DNA from: Microbacteriaceae bacterium
GTDB taxonomy: Bacteria > Actinomycetota > Actinomycetes > Actinomycetales > Microbacteriaceae
Assembly (NCBI GenBank): GCA_011620705.1
Contig: WOYR01000264.1
Location: forward strand, 10,989-30,492
Direction: 5' to 3'
DNA: 19,504 nucleotides
Under the pieces are notes generated by a model. That model worked only from the letters and a program-made list of their open reading frames with translations, was not told the DNA's origin and did no database searches. Shown piece after piece: positions 8,642-19,000 of the stretch. The translations under genes and the position numbers were made by a program. Every line of letters starts with the position of its first letter. Position 1 is the stretch's first letter.

Positions 8642-9382
8642 CCGCACGCCGATCGAGTCGACCCGCGCCGCGATCACCGGATCAGCCGCCCACGCCGCCT
8701 GCAGCCGGTCGAGCATCGCGTCGAGCTCGTCCTTCTCCAGACCGGTGCGCACCGAGAGCTGCACGAGCAGCTCCGGTCCGGCCAGACGCGCGTCCGGATC
8801 GCCGGGCGCCAGCTGGATCGCCCGCAGCGCCTCCTCCCCCGTGCTGCTCGCCACGAAGGCGTCCAGCACGTGCTCGTCGGCGTAACTCGGAGTCCAGGCG
8901 GCGCCGGTCGTCACCGCCTCGAAGGCGGGGGCGCGGATCGCGAACTCGGTCGGCGATCCCGGGTCGAGCACGAGCAACGGGGTTCCTTCGCTCGCCGCGG
9001 CCAGCGCCACGCGGGCCGCGGCGATCGGGATCGGGCGGGCCGCAGGATCCCAGACCCCGAGCGCCTCGACCGAGGTGAAGGCGGGCAGCACGCTGCGCCC
9101 GTCGGGGCCGGCCACCGTGACGATCGACAGCTCCTGCGTCTTGTCCACCGCTTGCCCGTGCACGCCGACGCCCTCCTCACCGCGGACCGCCACCAATGGG
9201 ATGAGGAGCCGCTCCCCGTGCAGGGCCGCGACCACCCCGGCCATCCCGACCTCGCCGGCGCGGAACTGCTGCAGCGCCTGGAGCAGCCCAGGAGGAGCAG
9301 AGCCGTCGTCTGCCGCCGCGGGGTTCTCGCGGAACGACCGCCCGGTGAAGGGCACGCCCGCCGAGTCCGTTGCGCCGGTCAT
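8624..9382 (-). CDS. SseB family protein
   Basis: A 252-residue soluble protein resembling actinobacterial SseB-domain proteins, which commonly follow hisA/priA; the molecular role is unknown. Visible features are LLIPLVAVRGEEGVG near residue 58, a block TQELSIVTVAGPDGRSVLPAFTSVEALGVWDP that is typical of the SseB domain (about 82-114), IAAARVALAAASEGTPLLVLDPG, and an acidic C-terminal helix region that ends VNRAA. The ATG overlaps the TGA of hisA in an ATGA arrangement, so translation is probably coupled to hisA and it belongs to the his operon. Its 3' end is duplicated at 7981-8014. Confidence 0.85.
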   Translation of the reverse strand: MTGATDSAGVPFTGRSFRENPAAADDGSAPPGLLQALQQFRAGEVGMAGVVAALHGERLLIPLVAVRGEEGVGVHGQAVDKTQELSIVTVAGPDGRSVLPAFTSVEALGVWDPAARPIPIAAARVALAAASEGTPLLVLDPGSPTEFAIRAPAFEAVTTGAAWTPSYADEHVLDAFVASSTGEEALRAIQLAPGDPDARLAGPELLVQLSVRTGLEKDELDAMLDRLQAAWAADPVIAARVDSIGVRVNRAA

Positions 9383-10119
9383 CCGTCGGCGACGCCGAGC
9401 GCCTCGATCAGCGTGAAGGCGCCAGTGTAGAGCGCCTTGCCGACGATCGCGCCCTCCAGGCCGAGCGGAACCAATTCGCGCAGCGCCGCGATGTCGGCGA
9501 GGTTCGAGATGCCGCCGGATGCCACAACCGGCTTGGCGGTGCGCGTCATCACCTCCCGCAGCAGCTCGAGGTTCGGGCCATGAAGAGTGCCGTCCCTGGT
9601 GACGTCGGTGACGACGTAGCGCGCGCAGCCGGCGTCCTCGAGGCGGGCGAGCACCTCCCAGAGGTCGCCGCCCTCCCTGGTCCAGCCGCGCGCCGCCAGC
9701 GTCGTGCCGCGCACGTCCAGGCCGACCGCGATCTGCTCGCCGTGCAGGGCGATCACCCGGGCCGCCCAGTCCGGGTCCTCCAGCGCTGCCGTACCCAGGT
9801 TCACGCGGGCGGCGCCGGTGGCCAGCGCGGCCTCGAGGCTCGCGTCATCCCTGATCCCGCCGGAGAGCTCGATCTTCACGACCGCAGGCGTCGCGCGGAT
9901 GACCTCGCCGATGATCCTGCGGTTGTCGCCTCGGCCGAAGGCGGCGTCCAGGTCGACCAGGTGGATCCACTCTGCGCCCTGCGCGATCCAGGCCTCCGCG
10001 GCGTCGATCGGGTCGCCGTAGCCGGTCTCGCTGCCTGCAGCACCCTGGGTGAGGCGAACCGCCTGGCCGTCGGCGACATCCACGGCGGGAAGGAGGGTGA
10101 GAGCGGGGGCTTCGGTCAT
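9379..10119 (-). CDS. priA: Bifunctional HisA/TrpF isomerase PriA
   Basis: A (beta-alpha)8-barrel sugar isomerase. HisA converts ProFAR to PRFAR in histidine synthesis, and actinobacterial PriA also carries out the TrpF step, PRA to CdRP, in tryptophan synthesis. The 246 residues show the catalytic aspartate pair: D14 in LLPAVDV and D176 in TDVTRDGTLHGPN. Phosphate-binding loops include LSGGIR and ASGGISN. The RGWTREGGDLW stretch (144-154) carries the Arg-x-Trp pair matching Arg143 and Trp145 of the Mycobacterium tuberculosis enzyme, which supports dual function. The gene starts 4 nt after hisH stops (AGGAG about 11 nt before the ATG) and overlaps sseB by 4 nt. Whether a separate trpF exists cannot be seen here. 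Confidence 0.93.
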   Translation of the reverse strand: MTEAPALTLLPAVDVADGQAVRLTQGAAGSETGYGDPIDAAEAWIAQGAEWIHLVDLDAAFGRGDNRRIIGEVIRATPAVVKIELSGGIRDDASLEAALATGAARVNLGTAALEDPDWAARVIALHGEQIAVGLDVRGTTLAARGWTREGGDLWEVLARLEDAGCARYVVTDVTRDGTLHGPNLELLREVMTRTAKPVVASGGISNLADIAALRELVPLGLEGAIVGKALYTGAFTLIEALGVADG

Positions 10120-10123
10120 GGAT

Positions 10124-10792
10124 TCACAGACTCCTGAGCCAGTTGCCGAGCAGTCGGATGCCCGGCTCCCCCGACTTCTCGGGGTGGAATTGCGTCGCCG
10201 AGAGCGGGCCGTTCTCGGCCGCCGCCACGAAGCGGTCGCCGTGACGCGCCCAGGTCACCCGCGGGTGGGCGAAGGCGCCGATCGGATCCAGCATCCAACT
10301 GCGCGCCGCGTTGCTGTGCACGAAGTAGAAGCGCTCATCGGCGATGCCGTCGAAGAGCACGGAGTCCTCGGGAGCCTCCACCGTGTTCCAGCCCATGTGC
10401 GGCAGCACGGGCGCGTCGAGTTCATCCACCAGCCCCGGCCACTCGCCGAGGCCCTCGGTGTCGAGGCCGCGCTCGATGCCGCGCTCGAACATCACCTGCA
10501 TCCCGACGCAGATGCCCAGGACCGCACGGCCGCCCGCCAGCCGCCGCTCGATCAGCTCGCCGCCGCGCACCGCCGTGAGCTGCTTCATCACGGCGTCGAA
10601 GGCGCCGACCCCTGGCACCACCAGACCGTCGGCCGCCATCACGGCGGAGCGGTCGCGCGACAACTCGACCCGGGCCCCGGCCTGCTCGAGCGCCTTCGCG
10701 GCCGAGTGGACATTGCCGGAGCCGTAGTCGAGCACGACCACCCGCGGTGCGGCAGCACCGGCTGGGCCGGTGCCGGGTCGGCGTGCGAACAC
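10124..10792 (-). CDS. hisH: Imidazole glycerol phosphate synthase subunit HisH
   Basis: Glutaminase subunit that feeds ammonia to HisF for the ring-forming step of histidine synthesis; hisF is not in the window. The class I glutamine amidotransferase triad is complete: Cys95 in GICVGMQVMF, His203 and Glu205 in QFHPEKSG. VVLDYGSGNVHS (19-30) and the oxyanion segment VPGVGAF (59-65) are also typical. The chosen start is GTG at 10792, giving 222 residues. The longer open frame would run back through the end of hisB, while a GTG 16 codons inside leaves little before the first strand. AAGGG lies 12 nt upstream of the chosen start, in the second copy of a 17-bp duplication that lengthens the hisB-hisH gap. 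Confidence 0.93.
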   Translation of the reverse strand: MFARRPGTGPAGAAAPRVVVLDYGSGNVHSAAKALEQAGARVELSRDRSAVMAADGLVVPGVGAFDAVMKQLTAVRGGELIERRLAGGRAVLGICVGMQVMFERGIERGLDTEGLGEWPGLVDELDAPVLPHMGWNTVEAPEDSVLFDGIADERFYFVHSNAARSWMLDPIGAFAHPRVTWARHGDRFVAAAENGPLSATQFHPEKSGEPGIRLLGNWLRSL

Positions 10793-10793
10793 G

Positions 10794-10827
10794 ATTACAG
10801 AGCGCCCTTCATGACAGAGCGCCCTTC
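10794..10827. repeat. 17-bp tandem duplication at the hisB-hisH junction
   Basis: ACAGAGCGCCCTTC occurs at 10797-10810 and again at 10814-10827, a period of 17 bp. On the minus strand the first copy read encodes the last codons of hisB, and the second carries the AAGGG before hisH. Confidence 0.85.
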
Positions 10828-11417
10828 GTGGATGGCACACCGCTCACCCGCGGATCGAGGGCGACCGCCTGGCGGAAGGCGCGCGCGAAGGCCTTGAACT
10901 CGGCCTCCGCGATGTGGTGCGGATCGCGACCAGACAGCAGCAGCAGATGCACCGTCAGCCCTGCGTTGACAGTGATCGCCTCGAGGACGTGCCGCACCAG
11001 GGATCCGGTGAAGTGCCCGCCGATCAGGTGGTACTCGAAGCCCTCCGGCTCGCCCGCGTGCACGAGATAGGGGCGGCCTGAGACATCCACCACCGCCTGG
11101 GCGAGCGCCTCATCGAGCGGGACGAGAGCATCTCCGAATCGCGCGATGCCCTTCTTGTCGCCGAGGGCCTGCTTGATGGCGGCGCCGAGCACGATCCCGG
11201 TGTCTTCGACCGTGTGGTGCACGTCGATGTCGGTGTCGCCCTGCGCCTTCACGGTGAGGTCGACGAGAGAGTGCTTCGCGAAGGCGGTGAGGAGGTGGTC
11301 GAAGAACGGCACGGTCGTGTGGATGTCGGACATGCCCGATCCGTCGAGGTCGATCGCGAGATCGATGCTCGACTCGCTCGTCTCCCGCGTCAGGGACGCG
11401 GCCCTCCCGCTTGCCAT
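10809..11417 (-). CDS. hisB: Imidazoleglycerol-phosphate dehydratase
   Basis: Monofunctional HisB, which dehydrates imidazoleglycerol phosphate to imidazoleacetol phosphate using manganese. The 202 residues hold both metal-binding signatures: DVHHTVEDTG (65-74, H67, H68 and E71) and DPHHIAEAEFKAFARA (165-180, H167, H168 and E171), plus FFDHLLTAFAKHS (38-50). No phosphatase domain is fused, as is usual outside enterobacteria. The start is the ATG at 11417. The frame continues upstream through hisC, but the chosen start lies 10 nt after the hisC stop and gives the normal family N-terminus. No good Shine-Dalgarno sequence is seen; a TAGGCT hexamer lies 7 nt before the ATG. Confidence 0.95.
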   Translation of the reverse strand: MASGRAASLTRETSESSIDLAIDLDGSGMSDIHTTVPFFDHLLTAFAKHSLVDLTVKAQGDTDIDVHHTVEDTGIVLGAAIKQALGDKKGIARFGDALVPLDEALAQAVVDVSGRPYLVHAGEPEGFEYHLIGGHFTGSLVRHVLEAITVNAGLTVHLLLLSGRDPHHIAEAEFKAFARAFRQAVALDPRVSGVPSTKGALS

Positions 11418-11424
11418 GCTGGAA

Positions 11425-11430
11425 AGCCTA
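11425..11430 (-). promoter_or_regulatory. Candidate internal -10 element before hisB
   Basis: TAGGCT on the minus strand fits TANNNT and ends 7 nt before the hisB ATG. Its first three bases are the hisC stop codon. It could drive a leaderless hisB transcript in addition to read-through from hisC; this may also be coincidence. Confidence 0.3.
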
Positions 11431-12516
11431 CCGGGCACCCCCGGGGCCGAGATCGGCGAGCGACTGCAGGAAGAACCCGGTCTCCTCGGCGGTGCCCGCC
11501 GTGACGCGCAGCGCGCCGGGGATCCCGATGTCGCGGACCAGGATGTCGCGCGCCAGCAGCGCACGGAAGGTCGCCTCCGGGTCGGCGAGCCCGTCGAACA
11601 GCACGAAGTTCGCCTGGCTGTCGAAGACCCGGTAGCCGAGTCCGGCCAGCTCCACCATCATCCGGTCGCGCTGCGCCGCGATGTCGTCGACCATGGCGAG
11701 CATCTCCGGGGCGTGGTGCAGCGCCGCGATCGACGCCGCCTGGGTCAGCGCCGAGAGGTGGTACGGCAGCCGGACGAGGCGCAGCGCGTCGATCACCGCA
11801 GGATCCGCGGCGAGGTAGCCGAGCCGCGCTCCGGCGAAGGCGAAGGCCTTGCTCATGGTCCGGGAGACCAGCAGCCGCTCCCGTCCCGGCAGCAGGGTGA
11901 GCGCGCTCGGCGCGTCGACCGGCATGAACTCGGCGTACGCCTCATCCACGAAGACGATCCCGTCGGTGGCGTCGTATGCCGCTTCGATGGTCGACAGCGG
12001 CAGGGCGGTCCCTGTGGGGTTGTTCGGAGCGCAGAAGAAGACGACATCCGGATGCTGCGCCTCGACGGCGGCGACCGCGGTCTCCGGCGCGATCCGGTAA
12101 TCGGCGTCGCGGTCGGCGGTCAGCCAGGCCGTGCCGGTGCCGGAGGCGATGATCGGGTGCATCGAGTAGCTGGGCGGGAAGCCGAGCACGCTGCGGCCGG
12201 GACCGCCGAAGGCCTGCAGGGTCTGCTGGATGATCTCGTTCGAGCCGTTCGCCGCCCAGATCTGCTCCGGCGCGAGGCCGTGGCCGAGGTAGGCGGCGAG
12301 GTTCTCGCGCAGCTCGGTGAAGTCGCGGTCCGGGTAGCGGTTCACGGTGAGGATCGCGCGCGCCAGCGATTCGATGATGTCGCGGGCGACCGGCTCCGGG
12401 ATCGGGTGGGTGTTCTCATTGACGTTGAGCGCGTAGCGAACCGGGATCATCGGCGCCCCGTATGGCTGCCGCCCTCGCAGATCGTCGCGGATCGGCAGGT
12501 CGTCGAGCGAGGTCAC
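11428..12516 (-). CDS. hisC: Histidinol-phosphate aminotransferase
   Basis: Fold-type I pyridoxal-phosphate enzyme that transaminates imidazoleacetol phosphate with glutamate. The 362 residues match the family length. The cofactor lysine is K223 in SRTMSKAFAFAGARLGY; other active-site residues visible are N166 in APNNPTGT, D191 in VFVDEAYAEF, the N-terminal LNVNENTHP (30-38) and the carboxylate-binding arginine R337 in ALRVTAGT. Y61 in NRYPD is the usual tyrosine. The start is GTG at 12516, with no Shine-Dalgarno sequence but a TAGAAT 6 nt upstream. It is the first gene of hisC-hisB-hisH-priA-sseB. hisD, often next to hisC, is not in the window. Confidence 0.95.
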   Translation of the reverse strand: MTSLDDLPIRDDLRGRQPYGAPMIPVRYALNVNENTHPIPEPVARDIIESLARAILTVNRYPDRDFTELRENLAAYLGHGLAPEQIWAANGSNEIIQQTLQAFGGPGRSVLGFPPSYSMHPIIASGTGTAWLTADRDADYRIAPETAVAAVEAQHPDVVFFCAPNNPTGTALPLSTIEAAYDATDGIVFVDEAYAEFMPVDAPSALTLLPGRERLLVSRTMSKAFAFAGARLGYLAADPAVIDALRLVRLPYHLSALTQAASIAALHHAPEMLAMVDDIAAQRDRMMVELAGLGYRVFDSQANFVLFDGLADPEATFRALLARDILVRDIGIPGALRVTAGTAEETGFFLQSLADLGPGGAR

Positions 12517-12522
12517 CGCTGG

Positions 12523-12528
12523 ATTCTA
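12523..12528 (-). promoter_or_regulatory. Candidate -10 element of a leaderless his operon promoter
   Basis: TAGAAT on the minus strand is a close match to TANNNT and ends 6 nt before the GTG of hisC. No matching -35 is evident. If correct, the hisC-hisB-hisH-priA-sseB message starts at or next to the hisC codon and has no attenuator leader. Confidence 0.5.
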
Positions 12529-12601
12529 CCGGCGCATCGGGTGCCTGCTGCCGGGGCCGAGCGGCGCCGGGCGGGCCATGGCGTGCGTCCGAGGTGGAGG
12601 T

Positions 12602-12982
12602 TCAGCGCGCGTACTTCGCCGGGATCGCGATGCGCTGCCCCGGCTGGATGTCGCCGGAGCCCATGTCGTTGAGGTTCTGGATGTCCGCGACCACATCACG
12701 GGGATCGGCGGTCGGAGCGACCGACCGGGCGAGCTGCCAGAGCGACTCGCCCGGCTGCACCGTCACGTAGCGGAAACCCGCGGTGCCACCCTGTTCGGTG
12801 GAACCGGGGGTTCCCGCAGCAGCGCCGACTGCCCCGAAACCGGCGGCCGCGCCGCCGATGGCGAGCGGGATCGCGATGACGAGAGTCAGCACGGCACGGC
12901 CGCGGCGGGTGATCCTGAGGTGCGGCGGGGCGGGCTGCGGCCGCACGCCGGCAACTCCTGCGCTGAAGGCGATGGCACTCAT
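12602..12982 (-). CDS. Membrane-anchored LysM protein, likely SOS-induced
   Basis: A 126-residue protein with a basic N-terminus, one membrane segment (about 28-54, VLTLVIAIPLAIGG) and a C-terminal LysM domain (about 70-121, YVTVQPGESLWQLA to IQPGQRIAIP) that would bind peptidoglycan outside the membrane. The layout and its place divergent from lexA match the SOS cell-division inhibitor YneA of Bacillus and the LysM protein ChiZ (Rv2719c) next to lexA in Mycobacterium tuberculosis; no hydrolase domain is visible. A role in delaying division after DNA damage is inferred. GGGGAG lies 5 nt before the ATG at 12982. An in-frame ATG at 13096, with GAGG upstream, could give a form longer by 38 residues, read through 7-bp repeats. 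Three LexA-box-like sites cover its promoter. Confidence 0.85.
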   Translation of the reverse strand: MSAIAFSAGVAGVRPQPAPPHLRITRRGRAVLTLVIAIPLAIGGAAAGFGAVGAAAGTPGSTEQGGTAGFRYVTVQPGESLWQLARSVAPTADPRDVVADIQNLNDMGSGDIQPGQRIAIPAKYAR

Positions 12983-12995
12983 CGTGACTCCCCTT

Positions 12996-13058
12996 TGGTC
13001 TGTGGTCTGTGGTCTGTGGTCTGTGGTCTGTGGTCTGTGGTCTGTCGCCCGTGGTCTG
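12996..13058. repeat. 7-bp tandem repeat in the LysM gene leader
   Basis: Seven perfect TGGTCTG units run from 12996 to 13044, followed by a degenerate TCGCCCG and one more perfect unit (13052-13058). On the minus strand it is a CAGACCA array that ends directly against the AAAGGGGAG ribosome-binding site of the LysM gene. The unit is not a multiple of three. Confidence 0.95.
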
Positions 13059-16000
13059 TCGTCGATCCGGGGCTGAAAGCTGGACAGGTTGCGCATCCGG
13101 GCCTCGGCCGGAGGCTCAGATGCGAACCTGTGTTCCGAACATAGCTTCGATCGAACACATGTTCAAGTCATCCACATCAATTCCGTCCGGAATCTTTGCG
13201 ACACACTCGAATGGATGTTTGCCGCATCCGTGGAAACCGGATACAGTTTCGATCGCTGAGAGACATTCGATCAGCGACCACCGACATCGGTCCTGCAGAT
13301 CCCATCCCGTGCAGACCCCATTACGAGCAGATCCCATCCCGAGGAGCACCCATGAGCGAGGCGGAGCATTCCGAGGCCCGCGGCCCCGAGCGGTCGACGA
13401 CCCGTCGGCGCACCAGCCTGAGCGAGAAGCAGCAGGCCATCCTCGAGATGATCCAGCGGTCGGTGGCATCGCGCGGATACCCGCCGAGCATGCGCGAGAT
13501 CGGCGATGCAGTCGGGCTGGCCTCGCTCTCGAGCGTGACCCACCAGCTCAACCAGCTCGAACTGAGCGGCTATCTGCGCCGCGATCCCAATCGGCCGCGC
13601 GCCCTCGAGGTGCTCATCGAACTCGAACCCGCGGATTCCGACAGCTCGGGTCCCTCGATCGCCGATGCCGCGATGGTGCCGCTGGTCGGCCGCATCGCAG
13701 CCGGCGTCCCGATCACGGCGGAGCAGCAGATCGATGAGGTGTTCCCGCTCCCGCGCCAACTGGTCGGCAAGGGCGATCTCTTCATGCTGAAGGTGGTCGG
13801 CGAGTCGATGATCGACGCCGCGATCTGCGACGGCGACTGGGTGGTCGTGCGCCAGCAGAGCTCGGCCGAGAACGGCGAGATCGTCGCGGCCATGCTCGAC
13901 GGCGAGGCCACCGTGAAGGTCTTCCGGCAGCGAGACGGTCACATCTGGCTGCTGCCGCGCAATTCCGCGTTCGAGCCGATCATGGGCGACCACGCCGAGG
14001 TGCTCGGCAAGGTGGTGGCGGTGCTGCGAAGCGTCTAGCTTCTTTCGTCGAACGGCGCCGGCCCGGAGGGCCGGCCGGCCGAGTCAGAGCGCCGGCAGGG
14101 GCGATTGCGCGGCGAGCCAGCGCTGGACGACATCCATGAAGCGGGCGTGCTCGTCGCGGAAGACCGTGTGACCGGTGCCGGGGACCGTCTCCACGGTCAT
14201 GCCCTGGCGGCGAAGGCCGGAGGCCACCGCATCCGTGATCAGCAGGCTCTTCTCCGCCAGCACGACCAGGCTGGGCGCGAGCAGCCGAGCCGGCGGCGCC
14301 AGCAAGCGCGTGTTCGCGAGTCCCAGCATGGTGCGCTTGTCCCAGTCCCGCAGGGTGGCGAGTTCGATGTCGACGTCGACGGCGCTCCACTTCGGATTCC
14401 AGCGGACGAGCGCCGAACGCGGAGGACGGGGCGCCGCAGCGAAGACGAGCTTCATGACCGCGCCGCGCACGCCTTTCGGGAAGGCGAACGCCGGATCGAC
14501 GTACACCGCTGCGCGCGGGGCGAGCCGGTCGCCCACCATGCTCGCCACGAGCGCGCCGAGCGAGTGCCCCATGATCACGTCCAGGCGGCGGCCGGACAGC
14601 ATCGGCCGGACCGTCTCGACCACGTCATCCGCCCAGGCGCGCGGAGAGTATCGCCGCGACCGGGGGCTGCCGCCATGACCGGCGAGATCGACCGCGATGA
14701 TGCGGAAGCCCTGCTCCTCGAGTTCGAAGCCCACACGGTGCCAAGCCCGATGGTCGGACATGATGCCGTGGATGAGCACCGCGGTGCGCGGACCCGTCCC
14801 CGTCTCGTGCACCGCCAGCTTCATGCCGACAGGTTAGGTCCGGATGCTGGGCGCAGTCTGGGGGATCGCCCCGCCGGGACCAGAGGATCGTCGGCAAGGC
14901 AGCCGATCGACTAGCTGCCGGCCGCCACCTTCTCGCGCACCGCACGCGTCGCGGCCAGCACGTTCTCCAGCGATGCCACGGTCTCGTCGTAGCCCCGCGT
15001 CTTGAGGCCGCAGTCCGGATTGACCCAGATCTGGCGCTGCGGAATCGACCCCAGCGCCGTCTCGAGCAGCTCGGTGACCTCCTCGACGCTCGGCACGCGG
15101 GGCGAATGGATGTCGTAGACGCCGGGACCCACGCCCCGTCCGAATCCGCTCCGCCGGAGTTCGGGAACGACCTCCATCTTCGAGCGCGCCGCCTCGATCG
15201 AGGTCACATCGGCGTCCAGTCCGTCGATCGCGTCGAGCACCACCCCGAACTCCGAATAGCAGAGGTGGGTGTGGATCTGCGTCTTCACCTCGACTCCAGA
15301 GGTCGCGAGCCGGAACGACCTCACCGACCAGTCGAGATATGCGGCCTGATCGGCCTTCTTGAGCGGGAGCAGCTCGCGCAGCGCCGGCTCGTCGACCTGG
15401 ATGATCTTGATGCCGGCCGTCTCCAGGTCCTCGATCTCGTCTCGCAGTGCGAGAGCCACCTGGTTCGCCGTCTCGCCGAGCGGCTGGTCGTCGCGGACGA
15501 ATGACCAGGCGAGGATCGTGACCGGGCCGGTCAGCATCCCCTTCACCGGCTTCTCGGTGAGGCTCTGCGTGAAGGTGGACCAGCGCACGGTGATCGGCGC
15601 CGGGCGCGACACGTCGCCCCACAGGATCGAGGGGCGGGTGGCTCGGGAGCCGTATGACTGCACCCAGCCGTTCTGGGTCACCGCGAAGCCGTCGAGGTTC
15701 TCGGCGAAGTACTGCACCATGTCGTTGCGCTCGGGCTCGCCGTGCACCAGGACGTCCAGCCCGATGCGCTCCTGCAGCTCGACCACGTCCTTGATCTCGC
15801 GCTCGAGGAAGGTCTCGTACTCGGCCTGATCGATCTCGCCCTTGCCGAAGCGGGCGCGCTCCTTGCGGATCGCCCCGGTCTGCGGGAACGATCCGATGGT
15901 CGTGGTCGGCAGCACCGGGAGACCGAGCTCGGCATCCTGGACCGTGCGCCGGGTCTCGTAGTCGTCGCGGTGGAATGCGGACTCCTCGAGCTTCGCGGCG

Positions 16001-19000
16001 CGCTCGCGCACGGCGCCGTCGCGCACGCCCGGCGCGCGGTGGCGGTCGTCCAGGGCGGCGGATGCGGCATCCAGCTCCCCCTGGATCGCCGCTCTGCCCT
16101 CGCGCAGCCCCGCCGCGAGCACGGCCACCTGCGCCACCTTCTGGTCGGCGAATGCCAGCCAGCTCTTGAGCTGGTCAGAGAGCTGCGGCTCATCGGCCAC
16201 GTCGTGCGGGGTGTGGAACAGGTTGGTCGAGGTGCCGACCGAGACCTCCGGCGACACCTGCTTCAGCGCCTCGAGCTTGTCGAAAGCCGCTGCCAGGTCG
16301 CCGCGCCAGATGTTGTGGCCGTCGATCACGCCGCCGACCAGCACCTTGTCCGTCGACCCCGCGGGCACCGCGCCCCTGACCAGATCGAGCGCGATCGCGT
16401 CGATCGGGGCCGCCTCCAGCACCGAGAAGGAGTCGCCGAGCGATCCGTATGGGGCGGCCACGAGGATGCCGAGCGGACGATCGGCGCCGAGGACGGAGTA
16501 TGCGGTGGCCGCGGCGGCGCGGATCGCGGCGGGATCCACGTCGAGCGACTCGCTGACCAGTGCCGGCTCGTCGAGCTGAATCCATTCCGCCCCCGCTGCT
16601 GAGAGCTTCTGGAGCAGCTCGGCGTACACCGGCAGCAGCTCGTCGAGCTTCGACAGCGGCTGGAACCCGGCAGGGGCGCCCTCCGCGGCCTTGCTCAGCG
16701 CGAGCAGGGTCACCGGTCCGACCACGACGGGCCGCGTGACGAACCCGGCCGCCCTGGCCTGGGCGACCTCGCGCACGAGCCGATCGCCGCGCAGCGAGAA
16801 CGAGGTCTGCGGGCCGATCTCGGGCACCAGGTAGTGGTAGTTCGAGTCGAACCACTTCGTCATCTCCAGCGGCGCGCGATCGCCCTCGCCCCGAGCCAGG
16901 ATGAAGTAGCCGTGCAGGTCGAGGCTCCCGTCCTCCTCCAGCAGCTCGGTGAAACGCTCCGGGATCGCGCCGACGGCGACCGCCGCATCCAGCACCTGGT
17001 CGTAGTAGGAGAAGGACTCGGGGATCGAGGAGTCCTGCCGCCCCAGGCCCAGCGCCGCGAGGCGCTCGCGCGTCGCCGCGCGCAGGCCGGCCGTCGTGCG
17101 CTCGAGCTCCTCGGCGTCGATCGAGTGCGCCCAGAACGCCTCGACCGCGCGCTTCAACTCGCGTCGGGGCCCGATGCGCGGGTAGCCGAGGATGGTGCCG
17201 GTCGGGAAGGGGGAGATGGTCATGCGGGGGTCCTCGCTGAATCGAGAAGCCCGACCGCGCCGAGGACGGCGAGCGGGGCTTCATGGCGGTTGAAGGTGTA
17301 GAGGTGGATTCCGGAGGCGCCGCCCGCCAGCAGCCGGTCGGCGAGGCGGGTGGCGTGCGCGATGCCGACGGCGGCGGGATCGTCGGCGCTCTCGAGGTCA
17401 TGGAGGAGCTGCACGGGAAGGGTTTCGCCGCTGAGCTCCACGATGCGGTGCAGTTGCGCGACGCTCAGCACGGGCATGACGCCCGGCAGGATGCGCATCG
17501 TGACGCCGGCAGTCCGGGCGCGGTCGACGAAGCCGAGGAAGTCGTCGGCCTCGAAGAACAGTTGCGAGATCGCCAGATCCGCACCGGCGGCCTCCTTGGC
17601 GAGCAAGGTGTCCAGGTCCTGCTCGATCGAGCGGGATCGCGGATGCCCGTTCGGGAACGCGGCGACCGCGATCGTCACCTTCTGCCCGCCCGCGATCCGG
17701 CGAGCACCCGGGAACCCGGGCACGGGCAGTTGCACGAAGGGCTCGCGTTCGGCCTGCACCCGGTGGATGAGCTGAACGAGCTCGCCCGCGCTCCCCAGGT
17801 CGCCGAGGAAGGCGTCGCCCTCGCGCGCCCCGGCGGGCGGATCGCCGCGCAGGGCGAGGAAGCTGGTGACGCCGGCATCCAGGAACTCCCGGATCAGCTG
17901 AGAAGCCTCCGCGTAGGAGGAGCCGACGCAGGTGAGATGAGCCATCGGCTGCACCGCGGTGCTGTGGAGCAGGTGGCGGAGGACGTCGAGCGAGACGCCG
18001 CGCGATGAGCCGTTGGCCCCATAGGTGACCGAGATGAACTCGGGGCTCGCAGCGACCAATTGCGCGAGCGAACGATGCAGCGCTTCGGCGGCCGCCTCGT
18101 TGCGCGGCGGATAGAGCTCGAAGGAGAAGGTGGGGCGACCGCCGGCCTGCGGGGGCGCGACGGGGCGGGGACTCTCGTCCTCGATCCCGAAAACCGTCAC
18201 GGCACCCTCCGACTCAGCCGTCCTCCCGAGCCGGCGCGGTCGCGCTGCTCAGTCTGGAGCGGGTGCCGGGCTCGGCTTTCGCACCGCGCCCTGTGCCAGC
18301 GGCGCTGGACACAGCCTAACCCGGCCGGCGCGGTCATGGCGGCGCGCGACGCCGGCCTCACGCCTTGATCGGCGCCGCCACTGCAGCCTTCAGTTGCTCG
18401 GCCACCCGCTGCGTCGCCATGACGGTGAGCCAGGTGCCCCGTTCGTCGTAGCGGGTCCCGGTCACCCTGGCGCGCTCGTGGGCGAGAGCGACCAGCTCGC
18501 CCCGGTCGAAGGGGATGAGCAGTTCCAGTTCGACATCCGGATGCGGCAGCGCCGCCGCGATGCGCTCGAGCAGCTGCTCGATCCCCTCGCCCGTCCGCGC
18601 CGACACGAACACGGCGTCGGGCTCCAGCCCGCGCAGCAGCAGCCGCTGATCCTCGTTCAGCAGATCGCTCTTGTTGAACACGACGATCTCGGGCAGTTCC
18701 CGCGCCCCGACCTCGCCGATCACCTCGCGCACGGTGGCGAGCTGCGCGGCCGGGTCGGGGTGCGCTCCGTCGACGACGTGCACGATGACATCGGAGTCGC
18801 CGAGCTCCTCGAGGGTCGACCGGAACGCCTCGACCAGCTGGTGCGGCAGGTTGCGAACGAAGCCGACGGTGTCCGTGAGCGTGTAGAGCCGCCCGTCCGG
18901 TGTCTCGGTGCGGCGAACGGTCGGGTCGAGCGTGGCGAACAGGGCGTTCTGCACCAGGACGCCCGCATGCGTCATCCGGTTCAGCAGGCTCGACTTGCCG